DNA from: Bacteroidia bacterium
Lineage (GTDB): Bacteria; Bacteroidota; Bacteroidia; M30B66
Direction: 5' to 3'
DNA length: 64,000 bases
NCBI GenBank assembly: GCA_018401705.1
Contig: JAGYKL010000006.1
Coordinates: forward strand, 62,001 to 126,000
How positions within the stretch are numbered: position 1 is the stretch's first letter; the number at the start of each line of letters is the position of its first letter. Below the pieces are notes generated by a model. It was not told where the DNA came from, searched no databases, and was given only the letters and a program-made list of their open reading frames with translations. Shown here piece by piece: positions 10,172 through 19,633 of the stretch. Position numbers and translations under genes: made by a program.

Positions 10172-11458
10172 ATGAATAAGGAGCAAGTAAAATTGTCGCA
10201 TAACAGAGTTTCTTTAATGGCTTCAGAGCTTCAAGGCTCGGAGATCATCAAGCTTGCAGGTGATATTAATGAAAAAATCAAGTCAGGACAGAAGATCTAT
10301 AATTTCACCATTGGAGATTTTAATCCTGCCATATTTCCAATACCAGATCTTCTTAAAGAAGAGATAATAAATGCATACAGCCATAATGAAACAAACTATC
10401 CTGCAGCAAACGGAATAGTGTCACTTAGAAATGCTGTTGCAGAATACATTAAAAATATTCAAGGATTAAGCTATTCTTCCGAAGAGTATTTAGTAGCCGG
10501 TGGTGCACGTCCTTTAATTTATGCAGCATATCAGGCTTTGATAGATCCTAAGGATAAAGTATTATTTCCGGTACCATCATGGAATAACAATCACTACAGT
10601 CATTTGTCCCATGCTGAAGCAATAATGGTGGAGACAAAAGCCGAGAATAATTTTATGCCAACAGCAGAAGAGTTAAAGCCGTACATTTCAGATGCTTCAA
10701 TGCTTGCTCTCTGTTCGCCACTAAATCCAACAGGAACTGTTTTTAGTGAAAAGAATCTTCATGAAATATGTGTTTTAGTTTTAGAGGAGAACCTTAGAAG
10801 ATCTCCCGATCAGAAACCGTTATATATTCTATATGATCAGATTTATTGGATGCTTACATATGGAGATACCAAGCACTTCGACCCTGTTACTTTATTACCA
10901 GAATTGAGACCATATGTTATTTACATTGATGGTATTTCTAAAGCTTTTGCTGCTACAGGAGTAAGGGTAGGATGGGCTTTCGGGCCTGAAGATATTATCT
11001 CAAAGATGCGAAGTATCTTGGGACATGTAGGCGCTTGGTCACCAAAAGCAGAGCAAGTTGCAACAGCAAATTACCTTGAAAATCAAGAACAAGTAAATAT
11101 AGATTTATCAAAATTGAAAGATAGGCTTCATAAAAGACTTAATCTTTTGCATGATGGTTTTCAGAAATTAAAAACCGAAGGATTTCCTGTTGATTCTATT
11201 GATCCAGCGGGTGCAATTTACATGACGGTTAAGTTTGATTTAGTTGGCATGAGCGATAAATCTGGGAATTCAATAAACACAGCACAAGAGACTACTCGCT
11301 TTTTACTTGACGATGCAGGTATAGCAATTGTTCCTTTTTATGCTTTTGGAGCTTCTAGAAATTCACCTTGGTACCGCATATCAGTTGGAACAGTTGTTTC
11401 GGAGGAGATACCTGTAATTTTGGAGACTATAAAGAAATCATTATCAAAGCTTATTTAG
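10172..11458 (+). CDS. Pyridoxal-phosphate aminotransferase, class I/II
   Basis: This is a fold-type I aminotransferase of about 428 residues. Visible landmarks are the cofactor-binding AGGARPLIYAAYQ, the substrate segment SPLNPTGTVF, the Asp/Tyr of YILYDQIYW, and the Schiff-base lysine in IDGISKAFAATGVRVGW. The C-terminal arginine is probably in PWYRISVGT. Substrate is not clear; aspartate-like or other amino acids are possible. The frame is open from a TTG at 10151, but the ATG at 10172 (MNKEQVKLSHNRVS) is the more plausible start. manC follows 17 bp downstream. Confidence 0.9.
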   Translation: MNKEQVKLSHNRVSLMASELQGSEIIKLAGDINEKIKSGQKIYNFTIGDFNPAIFPIPDLLKEEIINAYSHNETNYPAANGIVSLRNAVAEYIKNIQGLSYSSEEYLVAGGARPLIYAAYQALIDPKDKVLFPVPSWNNNHYSHLSHAEAIMVETKAENNFMPTAEELKPYISDASMLALCSPLNPTGTVFSEKNLHEICVLVLEENLRRSPDQKPLYILYDQIYWMLTYGDTKHFDPVTLLPELRPYVIYIDGISKAFAATGVRVGWAFGPEDIISKMRSILGHVGAWSPKAEQVATANYLENQEQVNIDLSKLKDRLHKRLNLLHDGFQKLKTEGFPVDSIDPAGAIYMTVKFDLVGMSDKSGNSINTAQETTRFLLDDAGIAIVPFYAFGASRNSPWYRISVGTVVSEEIPVILETIKKSLSKLI

Positions 11459-11475
11459 CTTAACAATAATCTTAA

Positions 11476-12573
11476 ATGGAATTGAATAAAGATAATTATT
11501 GCATCATTATGGCCGGAGGAATCGGAAGTAGATTTTGGCCAATGAGCAAACAAAATAAACCGAAACAATTTTTAGATGTTTTAGGTACAGGCAAAAGCTT
11601 GCTTCAGGAGACGCATAATCGATTTAAGGGCCTTGTGCCCGAAGAAAATATCTTTATAGTCACAAACAAGGCCTATGGACCCTTAGTGATGGGTCAGCTA
11701 CCAGATATAAACCCGGATAATGTTCTACTTGAACCTTCTAGAAGAAATACAGCTCCGTGCATAGCCTATGCTGCTCATAAAATCTATAAAAACAATAAAA
11801 ACGCAAGGTTAATAATCGCACCTTCAGATCATTTGATATTACAAAAGGATGTTTTTCTAGAGAAGGTTGAATTGGGCTTCCGTTTTATTTCGGAGGAAGA
11901 TGCTTTACTCACTTTAGGAATTCAACCAGGAAGACCAGATACAGGCTATGGCTATATTCAGTTTATGGTGGATGAAGAAAGCAGAGAGAATGGAATTATT
12001 AAGAAAGTAAAAACGTTTACAGAAAAACCAAATCTTGATCTTGCAAAATCATTTTTAGCGAGCGGTGATTTTTTATGGAATTCAGGTATTTTCATAGGGA
12101 AGGCAATTACGTTCATTAAGTCTTTTGAAGAGCACCTTCCTGAAGTAAATACAATTTTTTCTGAGGGTAAAAGTATTTATTATACAGTTAATGAACCTGA
12201 TTTCATTGAACAAGCGTATGCTCAATGCACTAATATTTCGATGGATTATGGTGTGATGGAAAAAGCATCAAATGTATTTGTCCTACCAGCTGATTTTGGA
12301 TGGTCCGATCTTGGAACTTGGGGTTCTTTATATGAGAATTCCACTAAAGATGAATACAATAATACAATTATTGGAAAACAAGTTATGATTCAGCAATCTT
12401 CGGGTTGCTTGGTGAATGTTCCCAAAGAAAAATTGGTGGTGATTCAAGGATTAAATGATTTTATTGTTGTTGAATCAGATGGTATTCTTCTAATCTGCAA
12501 AATGGAGGATGAGCAAGAGATTAGGCAACTTGTTACGAATGTGAAAGTTGAAAAAGGAGAAGAGTTTGTTTAA
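11476..12573 (+). CDS. manC: Mannose-1-phosphate guanylyltransferase
   Basis: The enzyme makes GDP-mannose from GTP and mannose-1-phosphate for surface polysaccharides. The nucleotidyltransferase signature IIMAGGIGSRFWPMSK is at residues about 10-25, with KPKQFLDVLG after it; the sugar-phosphate lysine region is KTFTEKPNLDLAK, and VLPADFGWSDLGTW lies further on. At 365 residues it has only the transferase part and lacks the C-terminal phosphomannose isomerase domain of the bifunctional form. It ends at a strong bidirectional terminator shared with gldN. Confidence 0.94.
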   Translation: MELNKDNYCIIMAGGIGSRFWPMSKQNKPKQFLDVLGTGKSLLQETHNRFKGLVPEENIFIVTNKAYGPLVMGQLPDINPDNVLLEPSRRNTAPCIAYAAHKIYKNNKNARLIIAPSDHLILQKDVFLEKVELGFRFISEEDALLTLGIQPGRPDTGYGYIQFMVDEESRENGIIKKVKTFTEKPNLDLAKSFLASGDFLWNSGIFIGKAITFIKSFEEHLPEVNTIFSEGKSIYYTVNEPDFIEQAYAQCTNISMDYGVMEKASNVFVLPADFGWSDLGTWGSLYENSTKDEYNNTIIGKQVMIQQSSGCLVNVPKEKLVVIQGLNDFIVVESDGILLICKMEDEQEIRQLVTNVKVEKGEEFV

Positions 12574-12592
12574 TGCTTATTTAGGATAAATG

Positions 12593-12621
12593 AAAAAGGC
12601 TGCCCAAGAGGCAGCCTTTTT
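12593..12621. terminator. Bidirectional intrinsic terminator between manC and gldN
   Basis: A 12-bp perfect stem (AAAAAGGCTGCC with its complement) closes a 5-nt loop and is flanked by A and T runs, so it should work in both directions. It is the only convergent junction in the window with a clear terminator and a real gap. Confidence 0.9.
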
Positions 12622-12658
12622 TGTAAGCGTGGAAGGTTAAACAAAAATTGAATTCAAA

Positions 12659-13507
12659 TTAAAATTCCCATAAATCGTGCTCAAATAAAACGATTTCTTC
12701 TTTAATCCTATTAGATTCGAGAAGAGCATCTAAGCCTTTTTTATATTCATTAATAGATCGGTCGTAAACGTTTTCTTCTTTTATGATGTAACTACTAAAC
12801 TGCCTTTTCCAGAAGATGTCGTCAAACGACCTTCTTTCTGTAGGGTTTTTTCTATTGAAGACATCATATTTAGCAAGCGTATTTCTTGCCTCAGGAAAGT
12901 AAATCCAGAATAAAGGCTGATCGCCCTTTTCTTTGTCCTCTTGCTCATAAAGCAATGAAATTCCAAGAATTCGAACGTCTAAAACGGATCTTTGTCTGTC
13001 GAAAAACCATTCTTCTTTTAAAAGCAATTTTTTAACCCGATTTGGAGAAAAACTCTCTGTAATTGTTAAAACGGTATCAACAGAAGGATCCATCATACTA
13101 GGAACCATCTTTTCATAGCTCTTTTCTGTTAGCTTCTTAATGTCGCCTGGAGTAACTTCAATTGAAAAGTCATCAACATTGGCACTATAGACTCTTAAAG
13201 AAACTTCTTCTGTAACAGCTTTGTAAAGAACATTTGTAAGGCTTCTTAAACCATTAACATCGTTGCCGATTGGATAATAAAGAGGAAGATTTATTTTCTC
13301 ACGAAGATCAATAATTCTCCATATCCTTCTTTTCCACATTACGTCTGCTTCACGAATAGGAGTATAAGGAATCGGTTTACGATTCTGAATATGCTCTCTT
13401 TTGTATACGCCATCATATGCGCTCTCGTCTCCAAGTACAGACTGGGCATTAACCTCTAAGGAGATGAATGCAACAAAAGATGCTAAAATTATTCCTATGC
13501 GTTTCAT
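12659..13507 (-). CDS. gldN: GldN/PorN, type IX secretion ring component
   Basis: GldN forms the periplasmic ring complex with the lipoprotein GldK under the outer membrane and is needed for T9SS secretion and gliding. The 282-residue protein has a signal peptide (ending VNAQ) and the family opening DVMWKRRIWRIIDLREKINLPLYYP. The C-terminal region includes FDDIFWKRQFSSYIIKEENVYDRSI. It is the last gene of the sprF-gldKLMN run, 19 bp after gldM, and is followed by the shared terminator. Confidence 0.96.
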   Translation of the reverse strand: MKRIGIILASFVAFISLEVNAQSVLGDESAYDGVYKREHIQNRKPIPYTPIREADVMWKRRIWRIIDLREKINLPLYYPIGNDVNGLRSLTNVLYKAVTEEVSLRVYSANVDDFSIEVTPGDIKKLTEKSYEKMVPSMMDPSVDTVLTITESFSPNRVKKLLLKEEWFFDRQRSVLDVRILGISLLYEQEDKEKGDQPLFWIYFPEARNTLAKYDVFNRKNPTERRSFDDIFWKRQFSSYIIKEENVYDRSINEYKKGLDALLESNRIKEEIVLFEHDLWEF

Positions 13508-13526
13508 AGCTTAAATTTTTTATTTC

Positions 13527-15089
13527 TTACTTAACGCTAAATTGAGCGGTAAGGGTTCGAATAGTTCCATCAGGACCTTTCGCTCTGATATCAGAGAAGA
13601 AAATCTTACCGCCTGGTTTTACTTGCTTTAACAAACTTTCAACACCAGCGTCAAAGCGATTGCCTTGAACCTGAGCTGTCTTATAGAAACCTCCAATGTT
13701 TGCACCGAACTCAAAAGATTGAATTGTGAAGTTGGCTTTGAAGTCAAAGTTTTCGAGAACAGCTGATAAATAACCTGCTGATTTAAGCTCGCCTAACGAA
13801 AGAGACTCGCCGCTTTTCTTACCAAGCAACATTGGCGTTGGATCAGGAATTCTTTTAATTCTAAATTCTGGTGCACCCATAGATGAAGACTTCCCGTCAG
13901 ACTTAACCACTACAGGGATAGTACATTTTGTCCCTCCTGTAACGTTAATTACATATTCACCAGCTTTAACTTTTGTCATTTTTCCAGGGGCACCTGCAAT
14001 ACTAGCTTCAATTTTAGTAGGGTCTGAACCCGGAACAGAAACTGAAACAGGATTGTCAACTCCGATGTAAAACACATTCATTGATGTTGGAGAAACAACA
14101 GCAGCAGGCTTAATTGCCATATATTCATATTCTACATCAGAAACTTCTTCAACACCTTCCGCATTAATAAATTTAACTGAAGCTTTGATTTTCTGAGCAC
14201 CTTCTGAAGTTGGCTTTGATTTGAATATCACAGAACCGGTTTCGTCAGTTTCAGTAATTTGTCTTCCATTAACGGTAACATCTGGAGTCATAGAAGAATT
14301 AAACGCAGCTACAAATATTTTAGCAGAGAATTCATCACCAATGGTAACAACGCTTGATGAAGGAATCATCTGAGCTGCAAGTTTATCCACCTTAATGGTC
14401 TTTGCTCCAATTGACTTGAATAATTCATTTAATACTGTTCCCTCAGCATTTCTTATTTCAGTTTGCATTTGAGAAAGTACTGAAATTTGAGCAGCAAGAG
14501 GAAGGTGATAAAACTTATTTGTTTCCCAGGTTTCTTTTTCTACTCCTTTTCTTGGAGGATCTTCAGTGTCAAGACCAAGTGTAGTTGATTTGGAAACCTC
14601 TGGACTTAAAACACTCAATAAATTCTTTTTGAACCCATTAATTTTTTCTTTTAGTTCCGAAGCTTTCCCACCTGTTCCTGTTTCTCCGCACATGATTCTG
14701 GTGCAATTGTCGTACTTGTCTTTTGAGTTAACTCTGGAAAGGTCAAGAGTATCAGCAATTTCTTTAGAAACCTGCTCTTCAGCCTGAATAAGTTCTGATT
14801 TAATTTCAGCTACATATTGATGAAGCTCGTCAGACCATTTTTTTACTTTCTGAGAGTTTTCATAAGGCACCTTTGCGCGAACAGGGTCTAATTCCAACTG
14901 GCCTTTAAGAGAGTTGTAAAGCAGTCCGTTATTCGCCTCAAAATTCTTATCTGTCTTAAGCAATCCAGTGTTCATCACTACGAAAGCCTCAAGAATTTCT
15001 TTTGATACGTTTAGGGCAAGAAGTGCGGTAAGTACGAGATACATCATACCGATCATTTTCTGCCTTGGCGTTTCTTTTCCTCCTGACAT
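13527..15089 (-). CDS. gldM: GldM/PorM, type IX secretion motor shaft
   Basis: GldM is the periplasm-spanning partner of GldL; together they form the proton-driven motor that powers T9SS and gliding. The 520-residue protein starts with the conserved cytoplasmic and membrane segment (KMIGMMYLVLTALLALNVSK, residues about 11-30). The rest is a long helical-then-beta periplasmic arm with four Ig-like domains in known structures. Length is normal. The gene lies 42 bp after gldL and 19 bp before gldN. Confidence 0.97.
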   Translation of the reverse strand: MSGGKETPRQKMIGMMYLVLTALLALNVSKEILEAFVVMNTGLLKTDKNFEANNGLLYNSLKGQLELDPVRAKVPYENSQKVKKWSDELHQYVAEIKSELIQAEEQVSKEIADTLDLSRVNSKDKYDNCTRIMCGETGTGGKASELKEKINGFKKNLLSVLSPEVSKSTTLGLDTEDPPRKGVEKETWETNKFYHLPLAAQISVLSQMQTEIRNAEGTVLNELFKSIGAKTIKVDKLAAQMIPSSSVVTIGDEFSAKIFVAAFNSSMTPDVTVNGRQITETDETGSVIFKSKPTSEGAQKIKASVKFINAEGVEEVSDVEYEYMAIKPAAVVSPTSMNVFYIGVDNPVSVSVPGSDPTKIEASIAGAPGKMTKVKAGEYVINVTGGTKCTIPVVVKSDGKSSSMGAPEFRIKRIPDPTPMLLGKKSGESLSLGELKSAGYLSAVLENFDFKANFTIQSFEFGANIGGFYKTAQVQGNRFDAGVESLLKQVKPGGKIFFSDIRAKGPDGTIRTLTAQFSVK

Positions 15090-15131
15090 ATGTCTTAGAT
15101 TATTTAATTTAAGTTAAACTGAATTAGTTGA

Positions 15132-15932
15132 TTACCTATTAACATTCATTGCGGTAAGCATATTACCATAAACGTTATTCAGTGAACTCAAATTGTTTGT
15201 TAGTTGGGACATTTCTTCTTTGTACTTCTGAGTATCAGAAACAGATGCATGAAGATTAGACATTAATGACTCAATACCCTCATATAAGCGACCTGTAGCT
15301 TGGGAATGAGCTTCCGCTCCTCTTAACTGCAACTCGTATACAGAATTTAATTCAGAAAGGTTCTTAGATACTTTTTGAAGTTGCTCGCCATAAGTAGCTC
15401 CATCTTCATTTGTCATAGACAGACCAGTTAATGATTCTGAAGCCTTAAGATATGTTTCTGACAAGTCATCAACGCTTTTAGAAGCTTTTTTAATATTCGA
15501 AACATAATCGTTAGTAGCAACGGAAGCATCAGTTATATCTGCTAATTTTGAAGTGTTTTCGCCTAAAGCCTTTAAGCTATTACCTAAGCTTTCTATAAGC
15601 TCTGGACCCACTTTTGCCTCTTCTAACATTTTATCTAGTTGTTGAGCAACAGGATCTTTGCCGATTGCTTTTTTATCTTTTTTAGGCGAATCGTCATGCA
15701 TTCCTGCTAATTCTGGATAAACTAAAGTCCAATCTGGATCTTCATGCGGCTTTTCAAAGGCTGAAATAAAGAAAATTCCAGCTTCAGTAAGTAGACCCAC
15801 CATAAGCATTTCATTAGCTCCAGGCCAGTGAAGGATTTTAAAAAGGGCTCCTACAATCACGATTGCGGCACCGATCCCGTAGATCATACCCATTACTCGT
15901 TTCCCTTTTTTTGATGCAAGAAAATTAGCCAT
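15132..15932 (-). CDS. gldL: GldL/PorL, type IX secretion motor stator
   Basis: GldL is the inner-membrane protein that surrounds the GldM helix and harvests proton flow. The 266-residue protein has the N-terminal motif KRVMGMIYGIGAAIVIVGAL, the conserved LFKILHWPGANEML and a second membrane helix (MVGLLTEAGIFFISAF). The functionally important membrane Glu in LLTEAGIFF is present. The cytoplasmic remainder is helical and rich in Ser and Leu. It lies between gldK and gldM in the usual order. Confidence 0.97.
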   Translation of the reverse strand: MANFLASKKGKRVMGMIYGIGAAIVIVGALFKILHWPGANEMLMVGLLTEAGIFFISAFEKPHEDPDWTLVYPELAGMHDDSPKKDKKAIGKDPVAQQLDKMLEEAKVGPELIESLGNSLKALGENTSKLADITDASVATNDYVSNIKKASKSVDDLSETYLKASESLTGLSMTNEDGATYGEQLQKVSKNLSELNSVYELQLRGAEAHSQATGRLYEGIESLMSNLHASVSDTQKYKEEMSQLTNNLSSLNNVYGNMLTAMNVNR

Positions 15933-16001
15933 TGTTTTTTGTTGTTAAGTGTGTGATTTGATTGATTATGGTTGTTTATTAACGCTCAATTATTGATTGA
16001 A

Positions 16002-17324
16002 TTATTCAGCAACGTCATTTTTATCGCGACCGATGTAACTAATTACACAGCGGAAGCCGATATAGCATTTTGCCGTATCCTGATATTCATATGTTCTTGT
16101 TCCTGTTTGTAGATAATATGAAACATCTTTCCATGAACCTCCTCGAATAACTTTTCTCTTAAGTGCAATTGGATCATCTGCTTTTGCTTCATATGTATAA
16201 TCTGGACTATTATCATGAGAGAAGTTGTAGGCTGATTCATCGAAAGCATTCGACGTCCATTCTGCAACATTTCCAGACATGCAATATAAACCGTATTGGT
16301 TTGGATTATATGAATCTGCTCTAAGAGTTGTTAACCCTCCATCGTCAATATAATTTCCACGAAGGGGTTTAAAGTTAGCAAGAAAGCAACCAACACTATT
16401 ACGAATGTAAGGACCTCCCCAAGGATATGGACTTAAATCAAGAGCTCCTCTTGCTGCATATTCCCATTCTGATTCAGTAGGAAGGCGGTAATTTTGCTCA
16501 TAAGAACTTCCTTCTGTGAACAGATAGCCGTTTCTTAAGTTTGTTCTCCAAACACAAAATGCTCTTGCTTGTTTCCAGTTAATACCTACCACAGGATAAT
16601 CATCATAACCAGGATGCCAAAAATACATATTGGTTAGAGGCTCATTATAAGAGTATGTGAAATCGTGAATCCAAGCTAATGTATCAGGATAAATAGGAAT
16701 TGTTTCTCTCTTGATAAATACAGAACGGTCTTTCAGTCCTTGAGCTCTGTTACCTCTTCGAGCGGCAGCTTGATAATCAATCCACCAATATTCGTATAAA
16801 AACTTACGTGTATCAAATTCCTTTCTGCCATAGAATCTTTCATTTTCTGGCAAATACATTGGCTCTAAAGCTTCGCGAAATTCTTCATCATCATAACGCA
16901 AGCGCTCATCCCAGTCAAGAATTGGAGTAGGGTAGTCTTCATCGTATTCATTGGTTTCAATTATGAAGTCTTCAAACTCTTCTCCAAGCATTCTGCGTGC
17001 GATTGAGTCCCTTACCCAATTAACGAATTGGCGATATTCGTTATTTGTAATTTCTGTTTGATCCATGTAGTAAGCAGGTAATGAAACCGTTTTACTCTGA
17101 GCTGTTACACCATATGTAACATCTTGGTCACTAGGACCCATGTTAAAACTACCCATTGGAATGTAAACCATTCCATATGGATCTTCTTGGAACCAGTTTT
17201 GGCGTCCTTGCACTCCGGTGAGATATCCGTTGCCATCATTTCCACAACTGCTAAACAGTGTAGCTACAATCAGCATAAAAGCTGATGAATGCATGATAGC
17301 ACCTCTTTTAAGGGCGTTGGTCAT
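16002..17324 (-). CDS. gldK: GldK/PorK, type IX secretion outer-membrane lipoprotein
   Basis: GldK is a lipoprotein with a formylglycine-generating-enzyme-like fold that makes rings with GldN. I place the start at the ATG at 17324 (MTNALKRGAIMHSS), not the open frame's first Met at 17405, because it puts the lipobox (TLFSSC) in a normal signal peptide. The FGE fold shows in MVYIPMGSFNMG, LPTESEWEYAARGA, MSGNVAEWTS, VIRGGSWKD and IGFRC. The Cys-containing active-site segment of true FGE is replaced after GGSW, so a structural rather than catalytic role fits, as known for GldK. Confidence 0.95.
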   Translation of the reverse strand: MTNALKRGAIMHSSAFMLIVATLFSSCGNDGNGYLTGVQGRQNWFQEDPYGMVYIPMGSFNMGPSDQDVTYGVTAQSKTVSLPAYYMDQTEITNNEYRQFVNWVRDSIARRMLGEEFEDFIIETNEYDEDYPTPILDWDERLRYDDEEFREALEPMYLPENERFYGRKEFDTRKFLYEYWWIDYQAAARRGNRAQGLKDRSVFIKRETIPIYPDTLAWIHDFTYSYNEPLTNMYFWHPGYDDYPVVGINWKQARAFCVWRTNLRNGYLFTEGSSYEQNYRLPTESEWEYAARGALDLSPYPWGGPYIRNSVGCFLANFKPLRGNYIDDGGLTTLRADSYNPNQYGLYCMSGNVAEWTSNAFDESAYNFSHDNSPDYTYEAKADDPIALKRKVIRGGSWKDVSYYLQTGTRTYEYQDTAKCYIGFRCVISYIGRDKNDVAE

Positions 17325-17430
17325 AACTTTATAGATTCGTGAAATGGTAACGTAAAGTTTTTCAATTAACCTTATTATGGTTTGGTTTATCAGTAAACGC
17401 TTCAATAGCAGTAACAGTTACAGCCAAATT

Positions 17431-18339
17431 TTACAGATATCTTACGTTGCGATAAATCTGGCGTGGTTTAACCGGATCAATCTTGAAGCAGTAGTTAAGC
17501 ATAAACTCAAGCGTACCGTTATTATATGGATTAAGAGCAGATGTATTAACATCATAAGCCAATCCTAATTTTACACCTTTATAAACGTCTGCTCCTAGCA
17601 TTACAATAACAGCGTCTTGGAATCTGTAAGATAAACCTCCCCAGATTTTGTTCTTATAATGAACGTTGCAGTTAATATCAAATTGTGTGGTTGCTGCATT
17701 TTTAATAAAAATGGAAGGTCTTAATTCAATATCAGGATTCAACTGATAATTATAGCCTGCCATGAAATAGTAATGTCTTCTAGCCTGATACTTATAAGTT
17801 GATAAGTTGAACGTAGATTGGGGCAAATGACTAGATGAAATTCCTACGTAATAATCTTTAGTAGTGTAATATGCACCAAGTCCTGCATCGAAAACTGTTG
17901 CTGCAACTTTAGAGGTAGGAATTGCAGGGTCACCATCCTGTAATGGCTGCAAACCACCACCAAGTGATTTATTCATCATTCCCAAATCAACACCTAACCC
18001 CAATGTTCCCGTCTTTAATTTCAAGTGATAAGAATAGGCAAGCTTTACGAAAATATTATCTTCAACACCAATGGCATCCTGCATAATGGTCAAACCTACG
18101 CCTCCTTTAGCAACAGCTAAAGGCATATCTGCAGAAAGGACAAAAGTTCTTGGAGAACCATCGAAGCCCAACCATTGGCTGCGACCTATTGCAGTGCCGC
18201 AAATGGCATTTGACGTTCCGGCATAGCCAGGATTGACTGCCAGTCGGTTATACATATTCTGACTAAATTGAGGGTCCTGTTGTGCGTTAGAACTTAGAAC
18301 CAGAGCGAATATGCTGATAATAATTAACCGTAATTTCAT
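17431..18339 (-). CDS. sprF: PorP/SprF family type IX secretion outer-membrane protein
   Basis: This 302-residue protein has a signal peptide (ending SNAQ) followed by the family hallmark QDPQFSQNMYNRLAVNPGYAG. A beta-rich body typical of outer-membrane barrels follows, for example GTLGLGVDLGMMNKSLGGG and LGLAYDVNTSALNPYN. PorP/SprF proteins are T9SS-linked; members of the family help secretion or anchoring of surface adhesins. It sits first in the run before gldK, a common arrangement. The symbol is a family-level call: several paralogues usually exist per genome. Confidence 0.9.
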   Translation of the reverse strand: MKLRLIIISIFALVLSSNAQQDPQFSQNMYNRLAVNPGYAGTSNAICGTAIGRSQWLGFDGSPRTFVLSADMPLAVAKGGVGLTIMQDAIGVEDNIFVKLAYSYHLKLKTGTLGLGVDLGMMNKSLGGGLQPLQDGDPAIPTSKVAATVFDAGLGAYYTTKDYYVGISSSHLPQSTFNLSTYKYQARRHYYFMAGYNYQLNPDIELRPSIFIKNAATTQFDINCNVHYKNKIWGGLSYRFQDAVIVMLGADVYKGVKLGLAYDVNTSALNPYNNGTLEFMLNYCFKIDPVKPRQIYRNVRYL

Positions 18340-18375
18340 TTATGTAGTTTATTTGGCTAGTTGACTTACAAGAGG

Positions 18376-18407
18376 CTAAAATACGTAAATTAAAATGTCT
18401 CGTGCAA
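18376..18407 (-). promoter_or_regulatory. Possible promoter of sprF-gldKLMN
   Basis: Read on the minus strand, a TTG (complement of 18405-18407) is followed after 21 nt by TATTTTAG (complement of 18376-18383). This differs from the Bacteroidota -7 element TAnnTTTG at one position. It lies 36 nt before the sprF start. Confidence 0.35.
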
Positions 18408-18480
18408 CATAGATTGTGAATAAACGGTTAATAAAATTATGTTGACACAGGCTAAGCCTCTGATTATCAGGAAAAAATAA

Positions 18481-19617
18481 TTAAGCTAGCTTCTGATAAG
18501 TTTGCCACCATGTTTCTGGTAATTCTCCTTGCATTGCCTGGTTATAATCTTCGGGATTGCACGGAACTACTTGATGCCGCTTGAATTTCTGGCTTTCTAG
18601 ATTGCGAGAAGGCACCCTCATCCACCATCTTCCATTCCACTTATTTTTATAAAAAACAATTTCCTCATGAATTTTTTCAGAACTCAAATTATATATAGTG
18701 TAATCATTAGAATTGCCAATATCTCCATCAGGGATTCTATTTATTAAGCCATCAGCAAAATGCCATATTAATTGAGCCACTAATTTTTCAGAACTAACTG
18801 TATCATTTCTTTTTGTCAGACTCCAGCCAAAAATCCCAAGTGACGAAAGCTTGTTGCTTAGTCCTGCGTAGCGCATTAGTCTGCATGCTTCTTCAGCGTA
18901 AAAGCCGTTTGGCTCCTCATAAATGGAGGAAGGGAACTCAGAACACCTTATTGCACTGCAATCGAAGCTTAAAACATCAGAATTCCTAAGAACAGGCTCT
19001 ACATGTGAAATATTTTGTCGCACTTGACCAAGTCTATGGATATCGAAATTCATTTTTTCCAAAGTCTTAAGCATAGAAGGGTCAGACAAATACGATTGAT
19101 AACCAATAATCGAATAATTAAATAAATAATTAGGCGAATGTGAGATTACTTTTGTTAACCAGTAATTATTTTCGTTGTTTTCCTCACTCATACTCTGTAA
19201 ATCAGGAAAAGCATCAACAGAGCATAGGTTAATAGTTTGCTCCTCAAGACAATACGAAGTATAAATCTGAAACGAATTGTATTGATGAGCTGAAATAATT
19301 ACCGGAGTGGAGCCATAATCTCTAATTTTTAATATTGCATTTGCAAACTCATCATCACTTCCTTTGAAAGATCCAGCATCAGCTATTCTAAGGCTTTTTG
19401 AAGGAGAAAATAAATTATAAAGATTCTCTCTTATTCCATAAATAAAAAAATCATTTTCGTCTTTAAGTCTGGAAATAAGAACTAAGTGAGGTGAATCTTC
19501 CTGAATCATTTGATCCAAAGTATACGCCTCAATAACCTCTCCAATTGAGCCTTGCGGCCAAAATTGCTCTTTTAATTCATTTACATTTTGTAAATCTAGA
19601 AGTGCGACAAGGTTCAC
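18481..19617 (-). CDS. Arginase/formiminoglutamase-fold protein with degenerate metal site
   Basis: The 378-residue protein aligns by eye with the arginase/ureohydrolase fold: a beta strand PVIISAHQYNSF where enzymes have a GG..H motif, SVDAFPDLQ where they have DAHxD, and SFDCSAIRCSE where they have SxDxDxxDP. Several metal-binding His and Asp residues are therefore missing. Bacteroidota homologues are usually labelled formimidoylglutamase, but I expect no normal binuclear manganese enzyme here. It lies between topA and the gld run on the same strand, a neighbourhood I recall from other gliding bacteria. Confidence 0.75.
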   Translation of the reverse strand: MNLVALLDLQNVNELKEQFWPQGSIGEVIEAYTLDQMIQEDSPHLVLISRLKDENDFFIYGIRENLYNLFSPSKSLRIADAGSFKGSDDEFANAILKIRDYGSTPVIISAHQYNSFQIYTSYCLEEQTINLCSVDAFPDLQSMSEENNENNYWLTKVISHSPNYLFNYSIIGYQSYLSDPSMLKTLEKMNFDIHRLGQVRQNISHVEPVLRNSDVLSFDCSAIRCSEFPSSIYEEPNGFYAEEACRLMRYAGLSNKLSSLGIFGWSLTKRNDTVSSEKLVAQLIWHFADGLINRIPDGDIGNSNDYTIYNLSSEKIHEEIVFYKNKWNGRWWMRVPSRNLESQKFKRHQVVPCNPEDYNQAMQGELPETWWQTYQKLA

Positions 19618-19633
19618 GGTTTAATGAATAAAA

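Noticed and set aside
16002-17324. GldK as an active formylglycine-generating enzyme or sulfatase modifier
   Set aside because: The Cys-containing active-site segment of FGE is replaced after GGSW, and the genomic context is the T9SS ring.
18449-18470. Two tiny palindromes (AGGCTAAGCCT, CTGATTATCAG) after the arginase-fold gene
   Set aside because: Stems of 5 bp with 1-nt centres and no T-run on the coding strand; too small to call a terminator or operator.
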